Assembly: GCA_902729315.2 (NCBI GenBank)
Contig: LR746273.1
Span: forward strand, 4,255,001 to 4,319,000
DNA from: Spirodela intermedia
Lineage: Eukaryota; Streptophyta; Magnoliopsida; Alismatales; Araceae
DNA: 64,000 nt
Reading direction: 5' to 3'
Shown here in pieces: positions 37,601 through 51,520 of this stretch. Made by a program: the position numbers and the translations under genes. The notes under the pieces are model-generated. The model ran no database searches and was not told where the DNA came from. It saw only the letters and a list, made by a program, of their open reading frames with translations. Each line of letters begins with the position of its first letter. Positions within the stretch are counted from its first letter, which is position 1.

Positions 37601-40600
37601 ATGGACCTAAGAAAAATCAGAGAATCAAAATATAAGGTTTCAAAATCATGGGCCTATCCAGATCCGTCCTATATGTCTCTACCAAATGACAATAAATGGT
37701 GTGCCAAAAAAATGACAAATGGACGATATATATTGTTCTATGAACATAAGTTATAATTGTCAGTCAGCTGTTTATTATCAGAATCTGTTTCAGGAAACAT
37801 CATTAATATGACAAAAACATCATCAATTTATTTTTTTATTTTCCGTACCTTTTTCGGCACACTATTGATTGACATTTGCCGATCTAGCAGTTTTCTGGCC
37901 GCAGTTGCACTCTCTGGTGTACCGTAACTTACCCTTCTCCCTTCATTCTCAAATTGATCGATGGAAAGCTGACGAACCAAACCTCCAAGGGCACCCCCAG
38001 TCTCTGCAGCTACAACTACCTGCACTTACCAAGAAACCGATGGTTAATGATGCATAAAGCAGATGTAAAATCGAATCACCACACAACAAGTTCTTATTAA
38101 GTATACAATAATTGATAAGTGAAGCCTTGAAGTGCAGAACTAACTGCTCTGTGATGTAGTCGAACCCCAGGAGGAGCATTATCTAGTTGGGCAGACTCTG
38201 GAACCTTGGTAAAAGTAGATATTGGCTTGCCACTTGATGTAGCATCAGCACCACGGTCCCGATCAGGCAGTGGTGTGACTTCACCATTAAGCTGCCAGGC
38301 CTTAGCGGCAGCAAGAGTTGCACTAATAGCCTCGGCCTCTGCCGCAGAGGCTTCAACTAGGTATTCAACTCCTTTGCTTAGTCTCCTGCAGCAAGCACCT
38401 CGCTCAGTGAACAATCAAAGGAATTTACATTGAGTACATAAATGAGTTCCAACATTCCTGGACTTTTTATCCAAACAATATCATCCAAGTACCTTTGACC
38501 CTGGAGCATTGCATTCTCAGTGCTTATGTCTGTGTACATATCCCCATTTATTGGGGGAGCAACAGGACTTCCCAGTACAACAGCACCATCAGGATGTGCT
38601 TCAGAAGTGTCTTGCCTTGTTCTCTCATTAGCAAAACCATGTCCCCCAGATAACTTTCCCTGTTGCACATTTGTCGAAGCAGCTACTGCAGCAGCATGTG
38701 AAGCTGCAGTTGTAGTCTCAGCAGCAGCCAGGTCCTCAGCAACGAGCAAATCATCCAACAACACACCTGAAAAGGAAATTCAGGCACCATATTTGCAATT
38801 AAACTAATGAACGGGGTAAATGGAAATCCCTTAAGCAGCACCCAACAATTAACATAAATGGATTACCGGGATTACACAGAAAACTCATCTAGTAAATAAC
38901 TTAAATTCCAATGTTACTTACCTGTGATAGAAAAATAGATCTAAGAAAAACGGTAATAATATTTACCCCAATTATTTCCAACAAAAAATAATCCTTATGC
39001 TATGGACCAGGAAAACACAGCGTGGCCACGTGGAAACAAAATAAACCATTTTCATTGTTCTCTTAAAATACTGATGGCACTTGCAACTGAGGAATATCTA
39101 TTGGTTTAGTAAATCTTATACTCAAATAGTTAACAAAATTGTTCTCCTATTCTATATCGTTTCATGTTCAATATCGAAATCTGATGCATCTATTTATTCT
39201 GTATCTTTGATTTGGGAAATGAATCATTTTTTGTGTTATATAATAAATAATGTGGCGTAAATATGATAAATAATTTTTACATTCAGTTTATATCTGATGC
39301 AGATATTCCTATGCAATTAATATCCTGCATTTATTGGATATGAGCATATTATTCATCAATTATTTAATCATTAGTTTATCTTTCAAAAAATAAAACAACT
39401 ACATTGTACATCATCTTTCATTTTATTGCCATGGCAATAAGGTGGTGGATCACCCCCTGAGTCACTTTAGTTGATTTAAGAACACAACAACAGAGCCAAA
39501 TCACAAAGGTATGGCAAACTCCACAAGAAAGAGAATTATGTATATTCATATTGTTGATGTTTTCCCATCCATGTATGTCGTGTGTCCTCATTTTTAATTA
39601 TTTTGAGCGTGTGCATGACAACCGATTTAATATTTACTTAGTCTAATAGAAGAATATTAATCCTTTCCAGAGACTTAATGAATCGAATAATGTGTTTTGA
39701 CAGGATTCAAAAGAAACAATCGAAGTTTTCATCATATACATCTGTGTCTAGCAGAAGCAGCCAGTATTGAACAATTAGGTTCATGTCTTTACACCAACCG
39801 GAAGTGGGCAAAACCATCGAAACCATACCACCACTTCCCATTTTCGGTTTTTATTTATTGCCATCACCATCCGACCGGTTACAAAAAACCATGGGGCTTT
39901 GAAGTCCAACTCAAAGAATATTTCTTTCTGCACAAATGCTGCTGGTCCTTACAATGGTCTACAAGCTATAATAAACAATGGAATACTCAATATACAATTT
40001 GGGTTCCTACAATTACGTGTCTTCAAGCCAATGTTGGACTAACCAGTATCATATCCAGACTTGGAAAGTAGAAGACCCAAGCCAAGCCATAAAAAATTCA
40101 CTATGGCATGGACAGTTAGTCTCCAAATGCACAGCTTTCCAGATAAAATTCATTTTCCAATAATAGGTTATATTAAAAATCTTAAAATATGCAGCCAGAC
40201 CAATCGAACAGAGTGCATCATTTTGATTCATGTGAACGACATGAGATGCATCAATGCTGCACAGGCAGACAGAGTTCATCAACAAAGAGATAACGAACAA
40301 AAAATTTAAAGAAAAGGTCTTTTGAGTGAAAAAAATGAGCACTGCCCCTGCATAATAGCATCATAACGAAGACACATTATAATGTACTGCTCATTATTTC
40401 AATTCAGATAAGTTGATCAGAAGTCATAGTCAAAAAACATTTAAGATTACTCAATGAAAAAAATGACGAAGTAATAGCGTTATTCTGAACTGCCATGCCT
40501 ACGATAAAGAACAAAAAAATTATGGAGTTGATTTTCGCAAAACATCCATAACCGAAAAATGTTTTTTTTTGAGAGGAAAAATGTGAAACAAATGAAACAA

Positions 40601-43600
40601 TAATATTCAGAAGTTTGAAAAAGCAATGCACTGATCCATAATATGTAAGATGGCATTTCAATTCATTACAATTGCTCTGGCATAGAAAAAATAATACAGT
40701 AAAATAAAGATATGAATAAGTACTGAACAGAAAGTTAATTTATCTAAATAGGTTTCAGGCATTACCACCCCGCAGTCCTCCATAGATGAAGATCAAATCA
40801 CCAACAGCAGCAGCAGCATGTCGACAACGTCGGGTTAACTCCACGGACGCATCCCCATCAGAAGCGTCAGCACTGTATCTCCCCGTTCTGGGGCTTGTTA
40901 CAACCGACTTGGTATCGCACCAAACTCCAGCAGCAGTGTCCAGTACTAATATGATGATGTAAAAGGCAATATCATAAGAAAACAACAATAGAAATTGGTT
41001 CATACCGGGTAATTCAATAAGGAACCTCATTTTATTTTTTCTTCAGAAATTTAAAAATAATCTTACATTATGTGTTACATTTGAGATATGGTGGGACTGC
41101 CCTTTACATACATTCTTCAGACTGAAGGTGACTTGGAGAATAACAAAGATCCAATTTCCAATATATAGATACAAGTTCAACAGTCCATATCGGTGATAAC
41201 TACTAATGAGTCACGTGAACTTAAAATCAACAAAGCCAGTGAGCTCATTGGATACAAAAGCAGCCAAATTTTCCTCTTTATATCATACTCGCTACAATAA
41301 ACAGGCAGAGATCCCAATCCGAGAACTTGATGTAAATCTAGAAGACAAGGTGATGCCCTTTCTAAACAACATCTGAACAAGCTCAATTCTAGCCCAAACA
41401 CTCAGTTTATGAGCAAAAAACCAATTTTAAATTAAAATCAGGTAGAGATGCCCATCGGATAAACTTAGTCCACTTTCGATGGCCTTGGATCGGGCTTTTA
41501 AATAAGCAATGCATGTGTTATTTGCAGGTTGCCTTCACAGAACGACCTTTTCCCTTTAATGGTAACGTTTACTATCAGGCTGTTTCTCTTTCCAAAGGAA
41601 AAATTTAGAAAACTATACCCTTTCTAACAGAGCTAAAATTTTAAAGATTAAAATGGCAATAATAATGTACATATCCATCAAAGAAAATAATGTCCCGAAG
41701 TTATACGTGCTGCTTCATGAAATTTCAGAAAAACTACCTGCAACACTTGAGGAATCTTCGACCATGCGACCACCGCCAAGTGCCCCACCAGAGACATGAA
41801 GCCTTGCATTGACGAAAACCTAGAAAAGTAATATAGTGAGTGAGATTTCAATGTCCGTTTACAAACATATGGAGGGTGGGTTGTACAGAAAAAACAGAAG
41901 ATTGCACTCACAGCAGCATGTTGATATCTGGGAGATGGTGAGACTCCAGGGGCTATAGCCCATTCCCAGCGACCGTCCCTATGTTTCGCAAGACCATACG
42001 CACTTGCAAGTGGCTAACAGAAATAAAATCCACTTAGTACAGAGCACACAGCACTGAATAGTAAAAATCTAGAAAATTATTCTTATTTTGGAAAATATAA
42101 GTATGCTTCAAGCCCTAAGATTTGCTAATTCGAAGCAAGAAATATGCTTTTGTGTTATACCACGATAAGATTTAGTAAATACCATAAACATTACGAAATA
42201 CACATAAATGAACACATGCATGTATACATCAAGCACAGTTTTGTCCAAGGTGTCGACTAAAAAAAGAAGCCATTTTTTCTCCAGGAGAGTTCATCATCTA
42301 GTTTGATCAAACAGTTCGTAGAGTACAAATGTGGTCTGTCATACCAGGGCAGCAAGACCAACTCGTCTGAAACAACTCCATTTTCAGCAGGTGCACAGCA
42401 TCAATGGCCCAACTCGTCTGTGGATAAGGCTTTTTCCAAGGGGGATAATTCTGTTTTAGAAGGAATTCATGGACATCTGTAATCGGAAGCGAAATGGCCG
42501 AAGTCACGGCCATAAAACCAAGACTACGATCTGTGAAGATTTTGACATTCCAAGTCTTAATCGAATGTTGCGTCAATGAACCTTGAAAATTGGAGGTACT
42601 ACATAATGGAAAAGCAAAACAGCATTAAGAAGTTAAGAATAAATCCAAGCAAGGTTTTGGATGATTCTTAGATGGCACAGGCTAGGGTTTATAAAGAACT
42701 GCCCTAGAAACCCAGAAGGCACCATCCTTAAACACTGCCATCTCCCCCTCCCCCTACCCCAACTGTCTTCCCAACAACAGCAGACCTTCCCACTTTTCTC
42801 CTCGACCTCCACAGTGCATCCAACGAGAACCCTGACCCCCTCAGCCCAAAGATCCAAAAAAACCTCAAAGTAAAAAAACATTGTAACCTACACTAGACCG
42901 AACATAAATTCCGTTTTGGTTTGGCCAAGGTTGGAATCAGTAGTCAGCTCGTTTTTCAAAAACTATTTTCCGAAAATAAAAGAAATGGGACTGATGATCC
43001 CGCCATTCAAACAAAGCCCAAAACCTAGCAAATCCTACATTAACAATGATCCAAGAACAAAACAACATGAGAAACAAAAGAAGCATCTGACTGCTAATAT
43101 CAACACATCCCCTACTTAAATGGGAACTCATACCCAAGACAACCCTTTCATGCTCATATTCTGATAATCATAAAACATCAAATAATCGAAAACAATGCAT
43201 GTCAAAATAAATATTTGTTCATCCATATATTTAAACGTTCTTCCAGTGTGTATTATTATAATATTTGTTCTTTAGTTTTCTCTTTATAGTTTCACATAAA
43301 AGGGGAGACATTATTGGAAACAGATGTGTCTGACAAGTTCCCAAATAAAACAAGGTTGGCCAGCACAAGACCTTGATTCAAATGAATCCGGAGAAACAGT
43401 TTCCGCTATATAATAAATTGTCACCCAGCTAACAGCAACAGATCTCCCTGCAGAGGCAGGTCGCTCAAAACACAAACCCTCAATGCTCATATTTTTTATG
43501 CTCTGAGAGCCAAAAATATTATGCAGCAATAGACACCAGAATAACTTATTTGACCACATCCATACATTCTTCCATGTCAAGTTAACAATAAAGACCCCTC

Positions 43601-46600
43601 ATCCTTCATTATTTATTGAACATCAAACAAGCATCTCAGAAGCACCAACATACCAAGGATTTTCCACCTATTCTAGACAGTCACCATCAGATGATGTCAC
43701 TATGATGTATATACGTTTTGAATTGAGGTTAAGCCCATGGAGTACAAAAATGAACTGTGGACAGCAGCTCTTTCGAAGAGAAATCAATAATACATGCATA
43801 AAATACAATATGATCAAATAAAACGGGAATGATCATATTGCATCGTAATCCTCCATCAGTCACAACTCACCACACTGTTTGCATCCCTCCCTCCACACAG
43901 CAGAAGAAGACCGTCAGAACGAGCACTTGCAGTTGCATACCTACTCAAAAGTTTGGGAATGAGAAAGTTAGAGCAAAAAGAATTTTATAAGGACAAGCTG
44001 AAACATGGAACCAAGAAATAAAAATGAATATTTCTCTTTAAATTGTGAACTCCAAACACAATTGCTAAAAACCCAATTCAATTTCTGTTAGTCGCCACAC
44101 GAGAAAGCTTGGAAGGGAATGCATTCCCGAATTACATAAATCTCTTGCTGGAAAATATTTAGCAAAACCTATTAAGGACAGAAACTGTACAATGGACAGT
44201 ATATGCCTTAGTTAGCACTTAAGTAAAAACAATGTGGAAAATATTGGTGGTCAGTTTTTCTGCCATGCAAATCCTTTACTTCTGAATGGTATGAGAATCT
44301 TTGCTTCCCCTCTGAAGCGGGCTGAGTAAACTAATGAGTAAATTAAAGAAAAGCACAAGGAAATATCTAAAAAGAAAGGCAGCATTCAATTTCTGTCCTT
44401 AATAGCATTCAATTTGAGAATTTGAGGAACCAGTCATTTATTAGAAAATTTAGACGTTGAGAGAAACTATAGCCATATTAAACATAACCAAAAATAGCAA
44501 CAATTACAGTAAATAGGAACTTCGATGGCACTTATACTGACTCTTCAAGCTTCATGTCATCTCTCTAAGAGGCTAAAATTATAATTTTATTAAATGTAAA
44601 CAAGTAATGCTTATCAAATCAGATGATTCATGCCACATTTCAGTCATTACAAAAATAAATGTGCCATCCTACTGGTGACTAAACACTCAAATCGAATTGT
44701 CAAAACGACGAGTGTTCAAAACAGCATAAAGTGATGCTAATGAAATAACAGTTGTTGTCATGGGATGGCTAAGGTATATGTGGAAGACATTACTGAAATC
44801 TAAAGGTTGATATTTTGCAAAAAATATCCACATTTGGGTCTCTTACAAAATATGAAAGCATTGAAAAGTTATGAACTTTAAACAAATTGATATAGAAGTT
44901 GTTTCTCCTACATCTGTCTTCACAAAAGATTCAAAATCATCTAACACACAATCCTTCGTCATAGAGCCATAGGAGCAAAACCTAAAAGAAAATATTCATT
45001 CTTGATCTAAAAAAGGTTAATTTCCCGTTTTTGTTATACTAAAATGAATACATACGCAATGCATTAGGGTTACAACTTTGGCTGATCGTAGACTAGACTG
45101 AGCACTCTGGGATTAGATTTAAACAAAGCTTGAATTGGACTAGAGCTTAATCAAATTTTTCAAACCAGAATGCAATTTAGCATGGCACAGATTGGCAACA
45201 AAAATGGTGAAAACCCATTCCAAAAGAAATCTGGTTTTTCTTGATGAAGTTCAGCTGAAACATAGACAGAAGCCCCATGACATTTAAGGAATTTCTTGTA
45301 AATCTGGCACTTAGACTCAGTTTCAAACCTAATGGCCAATGGGTTAAGTTTTTGGGACAGGGATGGCATGAAATCGCCATTCATGGTCGGGTAGTCAAGC
45401 AGCACCAAGGTTTCTAAACATGACCGTGGCATGAAGATACTTCTTGCCACTGTGTCATTAATTCATCTGGTTGGATATTAAAATCGCAGATTGAGGAACG
45501 AACATCAAGATATCTTCTTGGTCTTCCCTAAAGTTTGGCACACAGGCAGAGCTTCAACAGAGTCATTCAACAGTGAAAACCTTATCAATAATTGAAGCAA
45601 AGAAAAGCAAAGATTTAATATCTGTTACAGAGAAATGATATCTCGTTTATTTCCAGTGGTAGGGACCACTCCATTATTATCAACCATCTTCATAGTGCTT
45701 GCTAAAATAGCAGATTACACATGTTTCGGAACATAACTTTGAAGGGTCGCCGTAGTAACACGGCATTGTACATGGGAGAGGAGATCAGGCCCCTCAAAGA
45801 GCAGGCCGAAAGCTGCTTGCCTTGGTTGCTTGGAAGCCTAGTCGGCCACCATAAATTATCATGTTGGAAGACTTATTCAATGGAACTAGCATTTATATTG
45901 ATCACACAACTTACACATTCCGGGACTATGTTTTTGGCAATGACATCAAAAGCAATAACTTGAATGGCACTATGTTCTGCCTGATTTTTAAAGTCAATGG
46001 CATAATGTGACCTACTTCAAAAACTAGTAATGCATCAAAGATCTTATCAACTAACCATGATGCTCATGAATCTGTAGCTACATATCTAAATTAGCTGTGG
46101 CAATTACTAAATTAATGATAGACCCGAAGCTTTTGATAATATATCGTAAATGAGAATTTTTCAAAAGTTTAAATGTATAAATTTTCATTTTTTTAGCGAG
46201 AGAAATGTAGATATTTCGTAATTGATATAAGTGAACTTTAAATTTTCATTAATATCATGTAGAGAAAGTAATCAAATACTAGCTTAAGTCACCTGAATAT
46301 TTACACTTAGGACATGTTCTTTTTTCCACTTTCTTGTGCTCTACTTGTAAACTTTTAATACAAAATTTGCTTTGTTTTCATTAAGTTTGGTATTGCGCCA
46401 CCTCTACAAACACTTAATTAAATAGAGAACTGTTTTCAATCACCCCATCCCTTTAAAGTATCCTACCACCAACTCCCAACTACTCAACACCCTTTTTCCT
46501 GGAAAATGGCCAGTACCACTTATCAGCAAAATATCATAAAGAATGGAAAGTACCAGGTACGTACATTTTCAATAAGTTACCAGCATCCCTTTTGTAAAAT

Positions 46601-49600
46601 ATCTCTTTAGCCAGTAACAAGATGTAAATCTCTTTCCGTCACACCCCAACACTCAAGATTGAAGAATTGATCTTCCATATTAAAAATATTATATCTCACT
46701 CTAACGTGGATAGTACTGGATTCCCTGTCCTAAACAATTCAATAATTAAAATAACTGCTGGACTTCTCAAACGCTACCGAAACCAAGCATACAGGACTCA
46801 AAATGTTGGCTTTTAGGGCCACTCCAAGCCAACCACAAATCTATTAGAATTCAAAGTTGATTAACCCCCTAATACTCACCCAGCAGTGACAACCCATTTT
46901 TTTAACTTCAGGGTGAATGTCAACTCCCTTCCATGAAACTCAATGATCTTGAACTTGGAGTAGTAATTCTGACTGAAATCAAGTAATCCCTCAGCAAAAG
47001 AGTTTAACTCTGGGAACCATGATCCTTCACATCCACTGAGTCTGAAGGTTAACAGTACTAAAAACTGAATCAAATACAAAATGCAAAGGATTGACCCACA
47101 ATTAGCGGTTTAAAACACACATGAGCATAATCATATGAGTTTCGATTTTATGGCATCTAATTCGCAACTAATTTTTTTCCCAAAGCCCCAAGATCGGCAG
47201 AGCACTTGTGACTTACTCAGCTTTTAGCAACAGAAAATCGTAAGAAATAAACTCCAAATCAAAGTTAAGTACTGGAAAAAACAAACCAACAAAATGTGCA
47301 ACCATGTGACAGAATGCAAATAACTTTCAATAAGAGCTTTCCACTCCTTAAAAGGTCAAGACTATATATGATTGTATCACTACAATTTTGATGGCTTGGC
47401 TTCGCTATCGCTCTCATGTAGTGGTCGACCTTAAAAGAAAAGGAGTCTTCTTACCATACCAGAATGCCTACAGACGTTAAGCTTCGCCAGAAGCAAGACG
47501 AGACAGGATTGAACCTACATAGACAAGGCTCGTTCCGTGCTTGACTTTCTCTACTTCCATCCTATGTATCCATCTATTTTCCTAACTAGGCATCTCCCCT
47601 TTGTACATGATGAAAATTTGGCAAAAAAAAATCAATTCATACCTGAGGAAAGATATCGAGCAAGAGAGATTCATCTGATGTTCCCATCCATTATAAATTT
47701 TAATTAACTCATATAAAGAGTATTATAAGTTCACACTCTATCTAGCAGCACTTTAAAGTGCAAGAATAGCAAAGGGACTCATCTATATGAAAAACTTAAA
47801 TTCATACAGTTTTCAATTCCCACTTGACAGTTTATCTAGAATTAAACATTGGTATTCAAGTAGATACAACAGCCACGAATGATTCCACCTATTTGGAACT
47901 GCAGGAGAGACAATTACATACATAGGAATCTGGTAAAGGTTTCATAGCAAATATGTCACTAGAGTTGTGTGATTAGTCATACCAAAAGCATACCTTGACT
48001 TTTCCATGTTAAAACTCAAATTTTTAATTTTTGGCTAAAACCTCCTCACTCCAATTATATCTAAATCTATACAAATACAAGCAGATATGCTACACTCAAT
48101 ATTCACATTCAGACATTTGCAATCACAAATGTGCAAATTAACCTTTAACAGTTGGCACCTAGATGCATGGCCTGCTTTTAGTGTTACTTGGACAGTACGT
48201 GTTTTACCAGCATCGAATCTTTTTCTACTTTCAGCAATTCAGATAGGGAGGGTGGCAATTCATTAATCTTATCTCCTCTCACTAGTCATCTTTTAAGTGA
48301 ATTCTTCAGTCGCAAAATATGAATTCTAAATTCTATAATAAGCTAATTGAGTTAAGTCTGTATTGAACAAAAAAGAAGAATTAAAAACTAATCTAAAAGG
48401 TTAAAAAAATTATGATGCCAAATCATGCAAAAAACGATCATCAACATTCAAATGTAAAAATTAAGATAAATGGTGCATGAGTTCGGTTAAGCACACAACA
48501 GAACCAAAATTAATTACGGCCAGCTGCACTCACATGCAAGGTGGTGGCCCTTCACCCTCTGGTTCTAACTTCCTCCACTCATAGGGCTTTGCAGCAGTGT
48601 CCAACGCCCAAACATCAGCCAGAGGTCGCTTCCCTGGAGAAGAAAAGCAATGGGACATGTTAAGTGAAAAATTAACGCCTAGAAATCAAGTGGTTCTAAA
48701 TCATTCGGAAAAAAAATTTCAGGGGATTTATGGGGGATGGGTTGGGAGGGCACTGTTATCTTGGAGGAAAGAACAAAGCTTACCATCATTCCCTCCTATT
48801 ACCAACAAAAACCTTTGGCCGACTAACGCCATCACATGTCCATAGCGAGGACCAGGGCCTGGTCCCTGGACAACAACTCTGCAGATATGTTGATAGTACC
48901 ATTGGAAATATATACATCACAAGAAGTAACAAAAGTAAAATTGGAGGCTAGATGAAGCTTTAACCTATGCCACCGCGGACGTTGTTGTGTTAGATCAAGA
49001 ACATGAAGATCCTCTGCAGACAGACCGGCAGGACCAATTCCACCCTGAAACAAATGAATGATATCTATTGATAAAAGTTATCTGGGTGGAAAGAAGAAAC
49101 ATGCACCAGCAGAATGAGGGTACATAGTGAAGTCCATGAGCCTCCCAAGTACCTGAATTACCACCATTGTGCCCACTGCGGTCGCAACATGTGCTGCCCT
49201 GGGTGAGGGAGGCTCTCCAAGAGGAGTGAGCCTGAGCACGAAAAGAATAAGATTGATTACCGAGAACCACAACAAAAGTCCAGAAGAAAGTGATCCCCCA
49301 GCAAGGTGAAAAACATGGCAGAAATGTTCGCAATTCATGTCATCTTATGAAGCTTGGTGAAAGATAAATTAATATTTTTTACTGTGGCAAAAATGCAGGC
49401 TCTCATCACGCAGCCCTTGCCAGGAGAGAACAACCATGTTCAGGTCCTTACCTTGACCACTTATTTGATAGGACATCGTAGCAGTGTACATCAGCAGTTG
49501 CGCCAGCAAGACCTGCAATTTCAGATAAGTTGACACCTCAAAGACAGCGCCAGAAACAACTACTATTCAAGCGAGAATGATTTAGAGAGCAAGGATTTTA

Positions 49601-50233
49601 GATTGCTCTGGTGATATATTCCTCGTCGGATCACCCTACTGCCCAGCCGCATCCATACTTCATTTGAAAGTTAAAAACTTTTACCTTGTCCAGTTTCGAC
49701 AATAATGGGCCAACAAACGGAATGTTTAAAATTAGCGCAATGGTGGCCAGCATTGTTTTGGCCATTCGAAGGCCGGAAAATGGTAGTCCATCAGTTGAAA
49801 GAAGAAGAAGAACACGATTTGAACAGAAGAGGAACGTACGGATGCCAGCACTCCCAGCTGAAGACGGCGGGGCGGCGGAATTGCCCTCGAGGGCAGTGGC
49901 ACCTCCAAATAGAATAAGACGCGGACCGATATAGCCTGCGCTGCCCTCCTCGCCCACGGCCGCAATAGCGGTCAGTGTGTGCCCACATCTTGACCCAGCC
50001 CCGTCCTCCTTCTTCTCGATGATGGCACTCACGACCGAGTATGCGGGCGCAGGCCGGGGTCCCGTGATGGCAGGCAGCTGTGGCGGCGGCGGCGGCGGCG
50101 GGGACGACGAGGGAGAAGACTCCCCATCGGACGAGGGGCTTTGCTCGGTGGCTTGTTCGGGGCAGCTGTCATCGGTGGCCTCGACGGGCTCCGGATCGGT
50201 ATCCGCGGCCCCAGACGGAGAGTCGACGTCCAT
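31696..50233 (-). CDS. BSL2: BSU1-like Ser/Thr protein phosphatase with Kelch repeats (BSL2/BSL3 type), 995 aa, 21 exons
   Basis: Exons from 5' to 3' are 50233-49840, 49512-49452, 49231-49153, 49044-48965, 48878-48784, 48633-48534, 43940-43871, 42013-41912, 41819-41738, 40945-40766, 38766-38493, 38385-38145, 38019-37849, 37463-37225, 36437-36353, 36268-36170, 36087-35888, 35793-35718, 32216-32081, 32000-31861 and 31779-31696. All joins keep phase and all introns read GT..AG; the sum is 2988 nt. The N-terminus is acidic and Pro-rich ([11 protein letters not shown], poly-Pro at about 45-51). Kelch segments follow ([48 protein letters not shown]). The C-terminal PPP catalytic domain has GDLHGQ (~697), GDYVDRG (~731), RGNHE (~762) and RAHE (~894); the protein ends RGSLAWI. 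BSL proteins are nuclear or cytoplasmic phosphatases in brassinosteroid and stomatal signalling that act on GSK3-like kinases. The symbol marks the BSL2/BSL3 subgroup, not proven orthology. Confidence 0.93.
32217..35717 (-). other. BSL intron 18 (3.5 kb)
   Basis: No gene is seen on either strand. The intron contains the 41 bp minisatellite listed separately. Short open frames such as 33414-33737 (minus) and 34665-34856 (plus) have no recognisable domains. Confidence 0.7.
35366..35605. repeat. Minisatellite of about 41 bp, six degenerate units, in BSL intron 18
   Basis: Successive units of 37-42 bp share the pattern G.TGTTTG-GTCAATGTTGGAGAG--CACGT--TTATATGA. Unit starts are at about 35366, 35404, 35446, 35487, 35528 and 35568. 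Core words such as TCAATG.T.GAGAG and CACGT recur at fixed spacing. Units 3-5 are most alike. Confidence 0.75.
37940..39720. repeat. Segmental duplication block 4, copy B (BSL exons 11-13 and part of intron 10)
   Basis: This is the functional counterpart of the degenerate fragment at 12340-13600 plus 15595-15960. It fixes the order of the duplication as gene X, SBH, BSL in both copies. Confidence 0.85.
43941..48533 (-). other. BSL intron 6 (4.6 kb)
   Basis: Largest BSL intron. It is AT-rich and no nested gene is seen on either strand. The open frames at 45160-45450 (minus) and 45721-45963 (plus) have no recognised motif. Confidence 0.7.
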
Positions 50234-50631
50234 GGGCTGATGCGGCGAGAGCGGTCGTCGCTGGTGGCCGAGATCGCGGCTGAAGAAGGGGCGCCGCCGA
50301 ATCTAGGACCGGTACTGGACGGCAGCCATCTCCAGGGAACACCTGAACGCGCCGGAGGCGCCCATCCCTACGGGCCGATCCGCTCGATCGGAGGAGGAAT
50401 TTGCGACCAAACCAGCGAGGGCCAAGCTAGGCGGCTGTGCAGCGACAAGCAGGAGGAATCCCAAACCCTTGGATCGCCGGACAAGAGGCGCCGAAGCCGG
50501 ATTTGGGGGCGGATAAACCCCACCCCTACTCGAGCGGCGGAGATTCGATCCCGGCGGCGTCCTGCCTCGCCGGCGCAGACGTTGCCGAGAGACCCCCTTC
50601 GTTAATGGCGAGCCCCCACTTTCGCCGGACA

Positions 50632-50680
50632 CAGAGAGAGAGAGAGAGAGATGGAGAGGGAGATAGAGAGAGAATAACAG
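50632..50680. repeat. GA microsatellite
   Basis: Runs of AGAGAG with interruptions, 400 bp upstream of the BSL start codon and probably in its promoter or 5' untranslated region. On the BSL strand this is a CT-rich tract, a common element of plant 5' leaders. Confidence 0.85.
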
Positions 50681-51212
50681 ACAGGAGAGGAATGTAAATA
50701 CCGGGAGTGACGAATAACACGGGGACGCGAATTACCGGACGGCAGAAAGGGGAAGAAATAAATAATAGGAACAAATATTTTTTTACGAACTAAGCCCTAC
50801 CCTCCCTCGCCCCACTACCTCGTTGACCCCCTCCGTTAGTCTTCCTCTCTTACCACCGGTCGCCGCTGAGCAGCGGCGGGTCAATCTCGGCCGCTTCGAC
50901 CTCCCCCATCCCTCGTCACCATCATCACCATCAACCTTATCACCATTATTCTTGTTGTTGCCATTTGGCGGAAAACCTAAGGAGGTCAGATCCTTAGTGA
51001 GGAAAATCAAGGCGAGGGATGGACGAATGGGATTAAAAAACCAGGCGATCTCTTGCCTTGGCGGCGAATGAGAATTGCTCGACAGTGGGATTCTGGGCCG
51101 GCGAAGTTTTCCGAAGAAGGAAAAATGAAGAAAAGATCGGAGCTTGCCTCCCTTGGGCCCTTCTCCTTTGGCCGGATTCAGGTACGGTGTGCTCTGCGAC
51201 GGGGATGACCGG

Positions 51213-51238
51213 GCGAGAGAGAGAGAGAGAGAGGGAGA
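51213..51238. repeat. GA microsatellite
   Basis: (GA)n tract about 290 bp before the OEP36-like start codon. Confidence 0.85.
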
Positions 51239-51520
51239 AGTGGGATCTAGAAGAATTCCAGGCAAAGGCAGAGGGTGGGAGGGAGGAGTGGGAAGCGCAT
51301 ACCGGGGAGCGGAGGAATCTGAGGAGGAGTGCGAGGGCGGCGACTGGCGGCCCCTTCTCCCACCTCCATTCCCTGGATTTTGGGGCTGCTTGCTGCCTCC
51401 CCTCCTCTGTGGACCCCCGCCTTCCTCGCCTTCTGCTGCTTCTTCCTCTCGTTCCTTCCGGCGTTCTGTGGGTGGCGTGCGCCGGCTCCCTCCAGTCCTC
51501 GCCGCCGCCTCCTCTGCTGA

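Larger units (their letters stand above)
50234..51520. promoter_or_regulatory. Divergent intergenic region between BSL and the OEP36-like gene
   Basis: The two genes point away from each other, with start codons 1287 bp apart, so both promoters must lie here unless one extends into its gene. The region is GC-rich and has two GA microsatellites. No convincing TATA box is seen near either start, as is common for plant housekeeping promoters. The long minus-strand frames (for example 50783-51544, rich in Arg/Glu/Ser) look like GC-driven spurious frames. Confidence 0.55.

Noticed and set aside
47500-47535. tRNA T-arm-like sequence on the minus strand (TAGGTTCAATCCTGTC)
   Set aside because: No matching A box, anticodon arm or acceptor stem could be built around it, and it lies inside a BSL intron.
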